Shown here: one piece after another, positions 29,888 to 38,688 of the stretch
How the letters are laid out: each line of letters opens with the position of its first letter
Position numbering within the stretch: position 1 is the stretch's first letter
Assembly (NCBI GenBank): GCA_963845445.1
Contig: CAWJSE010000002.1
Location: 2,542,001-2,606,000 of the forward strand
DNA: 64,000 bases
Direction of reading: 5' to 3'
Origin: JABDBL01 sp963845445
Lineage (GTDB): Bacteria; Cyanobacteriota; Vampirovibrionia; Obscuribacterales; Obscuribacteraceae
Made by a program: the position numbers and the translations under genes
Notes under the pieces: model-generated
The model's database searches: none
The model's input: the letters and a program-made list of their open reading frames with translations, nothing else
Told to the model about the DNA's origin: nothing

Positions 29888-31075
29888 CTAACCACAGAAA
29901 TAGAAGCCTGCACCAAGAATTATATATACAGCCAATAACTGTACACCTTCCAACCAATTGCACTCTCCATCCGTAGCCACAAAGGCCAGAATAATGACAG
30001 AAACAATAATCGAAAGCAGCTCAAGTTCATTAAAACGTAGATCAATCGGTTTACCTATAATGAAGCCTGCAAAAACAATCACCGGCGCAACAAATAAAGC
30101 AATTTGCGCTCCTGAACTAAGAGCGATACTAATGGCTAAATTCATATTATTCTTCCAAGCCATCAGCACCGCTGTGCTGTGTTCAGCAGCATTTCCGATT
30201 ATAGCTACTAGTATCACACCAATAAAAATCTTATTTAGATGCAGTATTTCTGCTCCGGCTGCTAAGCTTTTTACTAAATATTCACTCAGCACTGCCACCA
30301 TTATTGAAGCGACCAACAAAACAAATAACGGCCCTCTCATATGCCGCCAGCTCAAAGCACAGTGATTTGCAGAATGTTCATTTTTATGTACCTGTCCAAT
30401 TGCAACTGCATGTGTCGCTTTAGCATGAGACTTGGATATAGGTGGACATTGCAAAGTAAAGAAGACGCTCAGTACATAGGTAATTAACTGCACTGCAGCG
30501 ATAGCTAAAGCGAGCTCAATCTCCTTTCCCCTTAACCTCCCTTGCGCTTGCCCAAGATATTCAGCTGCACCCTGTAATTGCCAAATCTGTGAATAGTGGA
30601 AAACTGCTGGTACAGTCAGACTAATGGCAGCCAAAGCTAATAGAGTAGCAGCAGTAGTGGCTGCACGTCGGTCAAACTTTTGTCTCTTATATCGCCAACC
30701 ACCGACCAACATACTACCGCCCAAAACTAACAAAACATTGCCAATTATCGAACCGGTAATAGAGGCTTTGACCACATCGACAAAACCTGCTTGCAAAGCC
30801 ACAAAAGCTAGAATCAATTCACAAGCATTACCAAAAGTGGCATTGATTAATCCACTTAAACCGACTCCCGCTTTTTCAGCCAGAGCCTCTGTAGCTCTGC
30901 CCATAATAGCTGCCAAAGGAATAATTCCCAGACAAGCCGTGGCAAAAACAAATACCGGCGACCAACCAAATAATTTACCAAGAATTGGTAAAGGTACAAA
31001 GACAAGACACGTATTTAAAACAGTGTCTATTCTTATGCGCTTAATAATACTGATTTCCAATATGCCTTCTGTCAT
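29888..31075 (-). CDS. Ca2+/H+ antiporter (CAX/VCX1 family)
   Basis: 395 residues, about 11 membrane helices arranged as two inverted halves. The two family alpha-repeats are visible: GLINATFGNACELILAFVALQ at ~75-95 and AIIGNAAEHSTAVLMAWKNN at ~290-310, each with the acidic residue (GNxxE) that binds calcium. A central polar loop rich in histidine (residues ~220-240) splits the halves. It exports calcium from the cytoplasm using the proton gradient. Reading frames on the opposite strand here are shadows. Confidence 0.9.
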   Translation of the reverse strand: MTEGILEISIIKRIRIDTVLNTCLVFVPLPILGKLFGWSPVFVFATACLGIIPLAAIMGRATEALAEKAGVGLSGLINATFGNACELILAFVALQAGFVDVVKASITGSIIGNVLLVLGGSMLVGGWRYKRQKFDRRAATTAATLLALAAISLTVPAVFHYSQIWQLQGAAEYLGQAQGRLRGKEIELALAIAAVQLITYVLSVFFTLQCPPISKSHAKATHAVAIGQVHKNEHSANHCALSWRHMRGPLFVLLVASIMVAVLSEYLVKSLAAGAEILHLNKIFIGVILVAIIGNAAEHSTAVLMAWKNNMNLAISIALSSGAQIALFVAPVIVFAGFIIGKPIDLRFNELELLSIIVSVIILAFVATDGECNWLEGVQLLAVYIILGAGFYFCG

Positions 31076-31291
31076 TCCAATGCGAAATTGTTAAGAGTGG
31101 CAGAGCGTATTATAGTTAAAATCAAGTCTACTTTAGTATGCTCAAGATTAAATCCGCTCGAATATAATTAAATCCTGGTTTATTACGTGTTTACAACATT
31201 TACGGCATCTAGCTAGTAGCATACCCTAACAGAAACTGTAAGATTAGCTCTGGTAAAAGGTTCTAGAACAAGGTAACACAGGGAGGCCCGC

Positions 31292-32575
31292 ATGGTATCC
31301 ATAAAGTCTGTAAAAAAAGAGGCTGTGGAGTGCGAAACAGAACATTTTTTGATGGCCCAAAAACAATTGGACGAAATAGCCTTAGAAATGGGTCTAGATG
31401 CCGAATTACATGAGCGCTTGCGCTATCCAAAAAGATCTCTAATAGTCAGTATTCCTGTTCGTTTAGACAATGGTAAAGTACAAACTTTTACCGGCTACCG
31501 CGTCCATCACGATGTTTCACTCGGACCTGCAAAGGGCGGCATCCGCTTTCATCCAGAAGTTAATTTAGGTGAAGTAGCTGGTTTGGCAATGTTAATGACT
31601 TGGAAATGTTCGCTCATGGGCTTGCCTTTTGGCGGAGCAAAAGGTGGCATTCGTTGCGAACCATGGAATTTATCAATTGGCGAACTGGAACGTCTAACCA
31701 GACGATACACAGCCGAAATCATTAATTTAATAGGTCCAGACAAAGACATTCCTGCCCCAGATATGTATACCAACGAGCAAACAATGGCATGGATTATGGA
31801 TACATATAGTGTAAATGTTGGCCATACAGTGCCAAGTGTAGTCACTGGCAAACCAATTTCAATTGGCGGCTCTTTAGGTAGGCAAGAAGCCACTGGTCGA
31901 GGTGTTGCATATTGCACCCGCTATGCGGTTGCTCACGCTCAACTAAAAACAAAAAATCCTACTGTAGTTATTCAAGGTTTTGGGAATGTTGGTTCCGTTA
32001 CAGCCAAACTTCTGCACGAATCCGGTTATAAAATCTTAGCTGTCTCTGATGTTTACGGCGGTATTTACAATGAAGATGGTTTGGATATACCTCGCTTGCT
32101 AGCTTATGTTTCAGAGATGGGCAAAGTGGCTGAATTCGGAAGCGGCCGGCGCATAACAAATGAAGAATTATTGGCTTTACCGTGCGACATATTAATCCCT
32201 GCTGCTCTGGGCAATCAAATACGTAAAGATAATGTTGCTAGCCTTAAATGCAAAATCATTGTCGAGGCGGCCAATGGTCCTGTTAATCCTGAAGCAGACC
32301 AGTATTTACAAGAAAAACATATCATGGTTGTACCTGATGTTTTAGCCAACGCCGGTGGGGTTACAGTAAGTTATTTCGAATGGGTACAAGGGTTAATGCA
32401 TTTATTTTGGACCGAAGAGGAAGTCAATCAAAGACTCGAGCAGATTATGGGACGCGCTTGCCAACAAATTTTTGATCTAAGTCAAAAGTCTGGTTTGAGG
32501 CTACGCATGGCAGCATTGAGGATCGGAATTAGTCGTCTAGCTGAAGCCAAGCGCTTGCGCGGGCTTTATCCATAG
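31292..32575 (+). CDS. gdhA: Glutamate dehydrogenase (Glu/Leu/Phe/Val family)
   Basis: Interconverts glutamate and 2-oxoglutarate plus ammonia. Motifs: GPAKGGIRFHPEV, the catalytic lysine in LPFGGAKGGIRC, APDMYTNEQTMAWIMDTYS, the cofactor-binding GFGNVGSVTA, and ANAGGVTVSYFEW. 427 residues, the size of hexameric bacterial GDH. A strong ribosome binding site (GGGAGG) lies 8 nt before the ATG. NAD or NADP preference is not clear: the residue after the glycine loop region is an aspartate (LAVSDVYG), which would favour NAD. Alone in its transcription unit. Confidence 0.93.
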   Translation: MVSIKSVKKEAVECETEHFLMAQKQLDEIALEMGLDAELHERLRYPKRSLIVSIPVRLDNGKVQTFTGYRVHHDVSLGPAKGGIRFHPEVNLGEVAGLAMLMTWKCSLMGLPFGGAKGGIRCEPWNLSIGELERLTRRYTAEIINLIGPDKDIPAPDMYTNEQTMAWIMDTYSVNVGHTVPSVVTGKPISIGGSLGRQEATGRGVAYCTRYAVAHAQLKTKNPTVVIQGFGNVGSVTAKLLHESGYKILAVSDVYGGIYNEDGLDIPRLLAYVSEMGKVAEFGSGRRITNEELLALPCDILIPAALGNQIRKDNVASLKCKIIVEAANGPVNPEADQYLQEKHIMVVPDVLANAGGVTVSYFEWVQGLMHLFWTEEEVNQRLEQIMGRACQQIFDLSQKSGLRLRMAALRIGISRLAEAKRLRGLYP

Positions 32576-32681
32576 ATAATAATTGTCTTTATATTCTCCG
32601 AAAGCGCAAATTTATTAACAAAACGGGAACAGCAATAAAAGGGTTATATTGATCCGCAGATATATTATAGTGTAGCTATAG

Positions 32682-34283
32682 ATGTTCCAAACAAGTAAAT
32701 CAGCAGCCTCTAAAATTTTACGTCTGCCAAAGCAGATGGCTTTGCCAGGCCAAGGTGATTTAGAATTTGTGCGCGAGCAAGCAGCAAAAATTATAGGACG
32801 TTCCATAGAATTACCCTTTTCCCTTGCTCAAGACGCCCAGGATAAAGAACATGAATTCGTGTTACGTGCTTGCATTTCAGCTCAAGATGGCGAGCCTCAG
32901 TGGGCCTTAGTCCATCTTGACCAGAACAACCAAAAAGTTCTTTGGCAACACTCAACCACTGACACCACTTTAATTCATAGCTTAATCAAAGAAGGTGCCA
33001 ACAGCATTAAATTTGCTGCGCCCAAAGAAGTTAACGATCCTGCTGCCGCCACAAGACGAGATTTGAGTCACGTAGCAACTGAAAGATTAACAACCGGCAT
33101 AGGTATAAGCCAAATATTGGACGAAGCATTGGTCGATGAAAGAGCAATTGCCTCAGGCAACTTAAAGGTTACCCCTGCGCCTGCTTTACTCAAAACTATT
33201 AATCATCAGAGTATGACTGGCAAATTAGCTATAGAAAATAAACAAGAAACTTGCGAAGTCTATTTTATCGATGGCATACCCATACATTGTTTATTGAAAG
33301 AAACTGCCGGTGAATTGGCTATAAAAGAATTTATAACCTGGCGAGAAGGTGAATATCGTTTTTATCCTGGTCAAAAAACGCTTGCTCTAACGATAAGCGC
33401 AGACATGGAAAGCATACTTAGGTCAGGATTAGCTTTGCTCGAACAGCTGAACTATTTAGAAACAAACGGCTTACATATGGAATCCTGTCTAATAAGAAAA
33501 AATTCCATGATCTCAGAAGAAGAGCTACGCATTCGCTTGACTAAAACCGCCCCCTCTAATGTTGACCAGCATATTGATTTTTATGAAATAGTAGATAATC
33601 ACAGCAGCATCTTTGAATTACTAGCAAGAAGACCTTTAACAAAGTCCGAATGGATACCGCTGATTTTCAATTTAGTAAGCTCAGGCTTAGTACAAATTAG
33701 TGATCAAACCTCACAGCAAGATCGCCTGGCTAATTTAAAATCCTTTGGTGTAGACGAAAACGAATTACAAAAGGTCAGCAAAAGCTTTCTACGCGCTGAA
33801 ACCGGCATATTAACTTATCCTGCCTTCATTTATTTCCTTGATCAAGAATATATGCGTTATCAATATTTCAATTTTCCTTTTTCCGTGATTGTTTTCAGTC
33901 TTGGCTTGAAAAAAGGCGAACACAAACCTATTGAGAGCCTGCCAGCCATAGCCATTCGCCGCGCCATGCAAAGAATTTCTCAAGTTAAACGACCCGTCGA
34001 TATTTTGGGGCATTTCGAAAAATCGGATTTCGCCATGATACTACCGAACAGCAATGCTTCTGCTGCCGGAGCCGCAGCTAATAGAATAATTGAGGTTTTA
34101 TCTGAAGCCCCTTTGACCTCAGACATTGATACCCGCCACATGTGGTCCGCCTGTGGCATTGCCACCATACCCGAAGATTGTCAAGAAATGGATAAATTAT
34201 TACAAGCTGCCAAACGAGCGCGGGATCAGGCCCGTCATGGCAGAGAAAGAATCATTCTTGCTCGCGGAGTCGCGCCTGAATGA
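32682..34283 (+). CDS. DUF4388 (PatA-like) protein with degenerate GGDEF domain
   Basis: 533 residues. The middle (~160-250) is a DUF4388/PatA N-terminal-like domain: NHQSMTGKLAIENK, then EVYFIDGIPIHC and FITWREGEYRF. Residues ~375-525 have a GGDEF fold, but the signature is lost: the expected RxGGDEFAxxL reads HFEKSDFAMIL, so it should not make c-di-GMP and may be a binding or interaction module. The N-terminal 130 residues resemble a type II secretion or MshE-like interaction region, but weakly. No Shine-Dalgarno precedes the ATG at 32682, and a TATTAT hexamer lies 13 nt upstream, which may indicate a leaderless or very short leader mRNA. Confidence 0.7.
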   Translation: MFQTSKSAASKILRLPKQMALPGQGDLEFVREQAAKIIGRSIELPFSLAQDAQDKEHEFVLRACISAQDGEPQWALVHLDQNNQKVLWQHSTTDTTLIHSLIKEGANSIKFAAPKEVNDPAAATRRDLSHVATERLTTGIGISQILDEALVDERAIASGNLKVTPAPALLKTINHQSMTGKLAIENKQETCEVYFIDGIPIHCLLKETAGELAIKEFITWREGEYRFYPGQKTLALTISADMESILRSGLALLEQLNYLETNGLHMESCLIRKNSMISEEELRIRLTKTAPSNVDQHIDFYEIVDNHSSIFELLARRPLTKSEWIPLIFNLVSSGLVQISDQTSQQDRLANLKSFGVDENELQKVSKSFLRAETGILTYPAFIYFLDQEYMRYQYFNFPFSVIVFSLGLKKGEHKPIESLPAIAIRRAMQRISQVKRPVDILGHFEKSDFAMILPNSNASAAGAAANRIIEVLSEAPLTSDIDTRHMWSACGIATIPEDCQEMDKLLQAAKRARDQARHGRERIILARGVAPE

Positions 34284-34300
34284 ATCTCTAAATAAGCTAA

Positions 34301-34828
34301 ATGATTGCTTTAGTTCAGGGTGATATAACTAAACAAGACGCGGAAGCTATTGTTAATGCGGCTAATACACGATTAGCCGGTGGCAGTGGTGTCGACGGGT
34401 CTATCCATCGAGCAGGTGGCCCAATTATTGCTCAACAGTGTCAACAAATAATTCGATTACAGGGTGCTTGTCCGACTGGACAAGCAGTCATTACAGACGG
34501 TGGCAATCTAAAAGCAAAATATGTTATCCATACCGTCGGTCCTATTTGGAGAAATGGCACTACAAACGAGGAAATTTTGCTTGCCCAGGCCTACCAAAAT
34601 AGTCTTTCCTTAGCTAATCAGTACGAAATCAAAAGCATTGCTTTTCCTTCCATAAGCACCGGTGCTTATGGCTTTCCTTTGCCTTTGGCTGCTGAAATTG
34701 CCCTCAAGTCCATTATTGAATTTCTTAAAAACAATAATTGTGAAATAGCAGTTCGCCTGGTATTATTCGATGCCAATACTTATTCGCATTACGAAAAAGC
34801 TTTGGCTATTCTGACCAAAAAAGATTAA
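34301..34828 (+). CDS. Macro domain protein (ADP-ribose/O-acetyl-ADP-ribose hydrolase type)
   Basis: 175 residues, one macro domain. Family motifs: IVQGDITKQDAEAIVNAANTRLAGGSGVDGSIHRAGG is present (split here as GDITKQDAEAIVNAAN and GGSGVDGSIHRAGG), with the catalytic Asn/Asp pair, then GQAVITDGGNL, YVIHTVGPIW and the phosphate-binding SISTGAYGFP. This is the MacroD/YmdB type that removes ADP-ribose from proteins or deacetylates O-acetyl-ADP-ribose. It begins 17 nt after the preceding gene and may be co-transcribed. Confidence 0.93.
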   Translation: MIALVQGDITKQDAEAIVNAANTRLAGGSGVDGSIHRAGGPIIAQQCQQIIRLQGACPTGQAVITDGGNLKAKYVIHTVGPIWRNGTTNEEILLAQAYQNSLSLANQYEIKSIAFPSISTGAYGFPLPLAAEIALKSIIEFLKNNNCEIAVRLVLFDANTYSHYEKALAILTKKD

Positions 34829-34835
34829 TTCCAAA

Positions 34836-34997
34836 AGCGGAGTGATTAAGGTTACGCGCGTACGAGGCGAATGCAATGAGCCGAGGCAGCGCCCGTTTGT
34901 AACGACTGAACGAAGCAAGGAATGGCGGCGAGCCTTCCGCAGCGGAGTGATTGAGGTTACGCGCGTACGAGGCGAATGCAATGAGCCGAGGCAGCGC
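34836..34997. repeat. GC-rich direct repeat (two 57-bp copies plus a diverged middle copy)
   Basis: Positions 34836-34892 and 34941-34997 are 57-bp direct repeats differing at one base (ATTAAGG versus ATTGAGG). The 48 bp between them resembles the same unit in degraded form (ACG..GAACGAAGCAAGGAATG against ACG..GTACGAGGCGAATGCAATG), so there may be three tandem units with a period near 52 bp. The unit is far more GC-rich than the flanks. It lies directly after the macro-domain gene. Reading frames across it on the minus strand look spurious. It may be a dispersed intergenic element. Confidence 0.8.
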
Positions 34998-35068
34998 TTT
35001 TAATGTAAAACCCTTGACACACCAATAAATTAAGCGCATGCTATTGTCAAAGGTAGGAGGGCTGAGCC

Positions 35069-35323
35069 ATAGACTCTTTTAACCAACCATTCGACTTATT
35101 AGAATTCCAGCAAATTGCCAGAGAAACCCTCTGCCCAAAGAAATTATTCTTGCTTTGGGAAAACATTTGCCGTCGTTATGAGCGTCATGAAATTGGCTTA
35201 TATCAGCTTGAAGAAATGAAAGAAGTCATTTGGCCAAACCTTAATGCTCTATCTTCTCTTCGCAAAATCATTGACGGCAGTCAAACTAAACGAAAAAGCA
35301 GACGTAAACGCATTCCTGCTTAA
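35069..35323 (+). CDS. Small basic-tailed protein, apparent ATA start
   Basis: An 84-residue ORF with no ATG, GTG or TTG near its start. A perfect AGGAGGG ribosome binding site at 35056-35062 is followed, with normal spacing, by an in-frame ATA at 35069; the codon before that is preceded by an in-frame TGA. The protein reads well: FDLLEFQQIARETLC, LFLLWENICRRYERHE, LYQLEEMKEVIWPNL and a very basic end (KRKSRRKRIPA). No family recognised; the tail suggests nucleic-acid binding. Either it uses a rare ATA start (known for infC-type controlled genes as ATT) or the base is a sequencing error for ATG. Confidence 0.5.
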   Translation: MDSFNQPFDLLEFQQIARETLCPKKLFLLWENICRRYERHEIGLYQLEEMKEVIWPNLNALSSLRKIIDGSQTKRKSRRKRIPA

Positions 35324-35351
35324 AGACTTATATTATTTAAAATCGTTTGGC

Positions 35352-37111
35352 TTATGGTATTAAGTGTATAAGCGAAACATAGGCCCATAGACAGAAACAG
35401 GCGATAAATATACATTCTATCGGTTGCAATCGACCAGTGGGCTCCTGTCTGCGTTTTTTTGCCTCCAAAGCAACCCATGCCACCAAGCTGACAATAACCG
35501 AACCAACTAACACGGCAGATAAAAATTGTCGCCAAAAATGCACATCAACTATGTCTCCCGGTGATATATAGATTTTTTCTGGTGGATGGACACTAGCCCG
35601 TTCTGTTTCTGACATTCGTTCAGCATTGTCATCATTGATGTTTCGACCGGCGTTCAGACCAATGGCAATATAAGTTTCTGGCTTACCGGCGGTGATTAAT
35701 CTACCATGCCGATCAAAAGCATGAATATAAAACTCGACCACCTTATAGCCATCTGCGCAGCGTTGTGAAGTAAACAACGCCAAAGCGGTTATTTTACCAA
35801 CGCTTCCCACCAGGTCATCGCGCCAAGTACCACCATGCCTTAAGAACCAATAGCTGTCGTTTATACTTGCCTCAGCCTTTAACCCTGGAAAAATAGAATC
35901 CCTGGCATATGCAGCACTAAGCCTCTTTATGGTTGGCATTTCAGCCTTATTAACAAAAGGATTGATATAAGCCAAGCCAGGTTCATCTTTTAATTTCTCT
36001 ATTTTATCTGGATAACAATTATTCTGCGCGTAATAGCGTCTAGCAAATGTAGCCAGATTCTCTATTTTTTTCACCAAAGAAATCTCTGGTGCATTACCAT
36101 CGTAATAGACATTCCCGTCTTCAGTAGTTAACTCGTCTTGATTCAGTTGGTACCAAAATTCCTTACGCACAAACATCCCCAAAACCATGTCTTTAAGATC
36201 ACGGATGCCGCCTTTCAACAAAATGTACGGGATCTTTCTGTGATGCACGTCATTCAACAACACTGCATATCTGTTATCTATAAATTGAATACCATTGACA
36301 CTGTCTGCTGATCTGAATACGCCACCGATCAGTCGCTGCGCGATCATATTATTGTCAGGCAGCTCATTAGGCACATTCAATTTTGAAAAAGCTATGAATA
36401 TCGCTCCAATACAAAGCATGACGCTAAGAGCATAAAAAATGTCTCGGCCATGACGACGCAATCCATGCGCTTTTAGCAAATTGCTAGAATCTTCCTCTAC
36501 AGAATCAGCTACATAGCGCAATTTTTTTATCTTAGTAGATTGCTTTAAGCTCGAATACTTTTTTATTGACCTGGAACTGTCTTTTTTTGTTGCTGGCTGA
36601 TTAGGGTCACCAGTTATTGGGTGACCGCTTATGTTTGACGAGGCACGCTCTAAAGTAAGCCCATGTCGCAATTTATCCTCTTCGACCATATTTCGATTGG
36701 CGACTGTATCAAAATATTCTTGCCTAATTTCCTGGGCAAGGGGTCAGAGATACCAAAAGTCTTTTCGGCTTTACTGGTCGCCAACTTATACTCTTCATCA
36801 GCTAAGTCTGCTTGGCCATTTGCCTCATAAGCGCGCGCCAAGTTTACGCCAGCATTAATAGTATCTGGGTGCTCCCCTCCAAGAATTTTCTCCCCTAGAA
36901 TGATTAGGCGTTTGTAAAGGGGGATGGCGTCAGAAAATTGACCATATTCTGCAAATATTAGGGCCAATTCTTGTAAACAATAAGCTAATTGTGGCGCCTG
37001 CCTTTCATCACTGCCACACAACTCAATTGCCTGCCGATAAATTTCTACCGCCTTTTCATCATCCCCAGCACTTTTTGCCTGCTCGGCTTCTTGCAATAAG
37101 TTTTCTATCAT
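35352..37111 (-). CDS. TPR membrane protein (one frameshift)
   Basis: Two overlapping ORFs are best joined. The upstream part (from 37111) begins with three TPR-like units (LLQEAEQAKSAGDDEKAVEIYRQA, AYCLQELALIFAEYGQF, NLARAYEANGQADLA). Its frame breaks after GISDPL; adding one C to the GGGG run (plus strand 36740-36743) gives DPLAQEIRQEYFDTVANRN and leads into the second ORF, for 586 residues. After a basic cytoplasmic linker there is a membrane helix (IFYALSVMLCIGAIFIAF), a ~280-residue extracytoplasmic part, and a C-terminal pair of helices (FLSAVLVGSVIVSLVAWV; IECIFIACFCLWAYV). Unknown function. Confidence 0.65.
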
Positions 37112-37223
37112 TGAGAACCAAAATTGTCCTTAGCCACCTATCTAAAATAACCTATTAGCTTTACTTCTTCTACTAAGATAAAGTCAAGAGATGTAGGGCT
37201 TACTTGATTTATTAATGATATTG

Positions 37224-37253
37224 TTGACAGCCACGGTCAAGACTGCGGATAAT
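37224..37253 (+). promoter_or_regulatory. Sigma-70-type promoter of tRNA-Met
   Basis: TTGACA at 37224-37229 and GATAAT at 37248-37253, separated by 18 nt. The expected transcription start falls a few bases before the tRNA gene at 37264. This is the clearest consensus promoter in the window. Confidence 0.75.
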
Positions 37254-37263
37254 TCCATATAAC

Positions 37264-37337
37264 GGCACGGTAGCTCAGGTGGTTAGAGCACGCGACTCAT
37301 AACCGCGGGGTCGGGGGTTCGAGTCCCCCCTGTGCCA
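37264..37337 (+). tRNA. tRNA-Met (CAU), probably elongator
   Basis: 74 nt folding into a full cloverleaf: acceptor GGCACGG/CTGTGCC (one G-T pair), D-arm GCTC/GAGC, anticodon loop CTCATAA with anticodon CAT, five-base variable region GGGTC, T-arm GGGGG TTCGAGT CCCCC, discriminator A. CCA is not encoded. A perfect G1-C72 pair and no triple GC in the anticodon stem argue against the initiator. The TAGCTCAGGTGGTTAGAGCA and ACTCATAA parts match elongator tRNA-Met better than tRNA-Ile2 (CAU, lysidine), which I cannot fully exclude. The anticodon stem closes with an A31-C39 mismatch. Confidence 0.93.
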
Positions 37338-37355
37338 TAAGCTTCAAGCCGGTTC

Positions 37356-38644
37356 GGCCCGAAGACATAGTATCCAGAACGTTCCGGAGACATGGTATAC
37401 ACTTTTGCCTTTTCAAGGAGGCAAGCGGGGTATGCCGTGGAAGGAAAGTTCAATTATGGATGAACGTATGCGCTTTATTATTCGGCTCAAAGACGGAGAA
37501 AGTATGTCGTCCCTGTGCCGTGAATTTGGGATAACTCGTAGAACTGGTTACAAAATTTTAGATCGGTACGAGGAGTGCGGTTTAGAAGGGCTGCATGATC
37601 GGGCGCGACGACCTGTGCGCTATGCAAATCAATTGCCAGCACAAATAGAAGCTGCGATCGTAGCGGCCAAGCGGGAGAAGCCGCACTGGGGTGCTCGAAA
37701 AATTCGCGAGCGGTTACTACGCAAACTTCCGAATGAAATCAAAGTTCCTGCGTGCAGCACTATCCATGCGATTCTAGATCGGCACCAATTGGTTACTAGA
37801 CCGAAGCTTAGAAGAACAAAAGCTGAGGGTACTCCATTATCTATTGGCTCAAAACCAAACGACCTGTGGTGCACCGATTACAAAGGCGAGTTCCAACTTG
37901 GCAATAAACAATACTGTTATCCATTAACAGTAACCGATCATGCTTCACGTTATCTTTTTTTATGTGAAGCAATGGAATCGAATAAAGAACAGCCGGCTTT
38001 TACAGCATTTGAAAGACTATTCCAAGAGCGAGGCTTGCCGCTCGCTATCCGCTCTGATAATGGTGTCCCATTTGCTTCTCCCAACGCTTTATTCAATCTA
38101 TCCAAACTTTCGGTTTGGTGGCTGCGTCTAGGAATTAGTATCGAACGTATTAAGCCCGGTCATCCAGAACAGAACGGTCGTCATGAACGCATGCATCTAA
38201 CTCTCAAAAAAGAAGCTACCAGACCAGCTGGTGCTAATATCTTTCAACAACAAGCCAAGTTCGACGCCTTCATTGAGGAATTTAATAATGAAAGGCCTCA
38301 TGAGGCTCTCAACATGAAATATCCTACCGAAATCTACACTGCTTCCCCCAGAATATATCAAGGTATTTCAGACCCAGATTATCCTTTTCACGACCAAACT
38401 GTAAATGTCACAGTTTGTGGTCGTATTTGCATTTATCGTAAAAAAATCAATCTCAGCAAAAGTCTTGCAGGACAAGCAGTCGGAATTAAGGAGGTAGACG
38501 ATGGTATTTGGTTAGTCAGTTTTATGAAATATGATCTTGGTTATATTGATTTAGAGGAAAAAACTTTGCAACCCCTACAAAATCCTTTTGGTTTTAAAGT
38601 GTAAACTATGTGTCCGGAACAAACTGTATACTATGTGTCGGAAC
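37356..38644. mobile_element. IS481-family insertion sequence
   Basis: About 1.3 kb carrying one transposase gene. Imperfect inverted repeats of ~45 bp flank it: the left end at ~37356-37404 (ACATAGTATCCAG, then GTTCCGGAGACATGG) and the right end at ~38595-38644, read on the other strand as ACATAGTATACAG, then GTTCCGGACACATAG. The exact outer borders are uncertain, and no clear target duplication was found. It lies about 20 nt downstream of tRNA-Met. The gene is intact, so the copy may be active. Confidence 0.8.
37432..38604 (+). CDS. IS481-family transposase (DDE)
   Basis: 390 residues. The start at 37432 gives MPWKESSIMDERMRF, the usual IS481 N-terminus, with AGGAGG 10 nt upstream; the longer reading from 37405 is not family-like. 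Helix-turn-helix at ~25-60 (SLCREFGITRRTGYKILDRY), then GARKIRERLL, then an integrase core with the DDE triad: WCTDYKG, RSDNGVPFAS and the glutamate in EQNGRHERMHLTLK. YPTEIY and a C-terminal beta domain follow. All catalytic residues are present. Confidence 0.93.
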   Translation: MPWKESSIMDERMRFIIRLKDGESMSSLCREFGITRRTGYKILDRYEECGLEGLHDRARRPVRYANQLPAQIEAAIVAAKREKPHWGARKIRERLLRKLPNEIKVPACSTIHAILDRHQLVTRPKLRRTKAEGTPLSIGSKPNDLWCTDYKGEFQLGNKQYCYPLTVTDHASRYLFLCEAMESNKEQPAFTAFERLFQERGLPLAIRSDNGVPFASPNALFNLSKLSVWWLRLGISIERIKPGHPEQNGRHERMHLTLKKEATRPAGANIFQQQAKFDAFIEEFNNERPHEALNMKYPTEIYTASPRIYQGISDPDYPFHDQTVNVTVCGRICIYRKKINLSKSLAGQAVGIKEVDDGIWLVSFMKYDLGYIDLEEKTLQPLQNPFGFKV

Positions 38645-38688
38645 GCACAGCCGATTGCACTTACACTAGTGCCCGGTCTTCAACGTTC

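Noticed and set aside
29958..31094. Plus-strand ORFs of 135 and 156 residues.
   Set aside because: They are antisense shadows of the calcium antiporter, whose motifs and topology are clear.
34763..35039. Two minus-strand ORFs over the repeat (34763-34981, 34806-35039).
   Set aside because: They only translate the GC-rich repeat, have no ribosome binding site, and overlap the end of the macro-domain gene.
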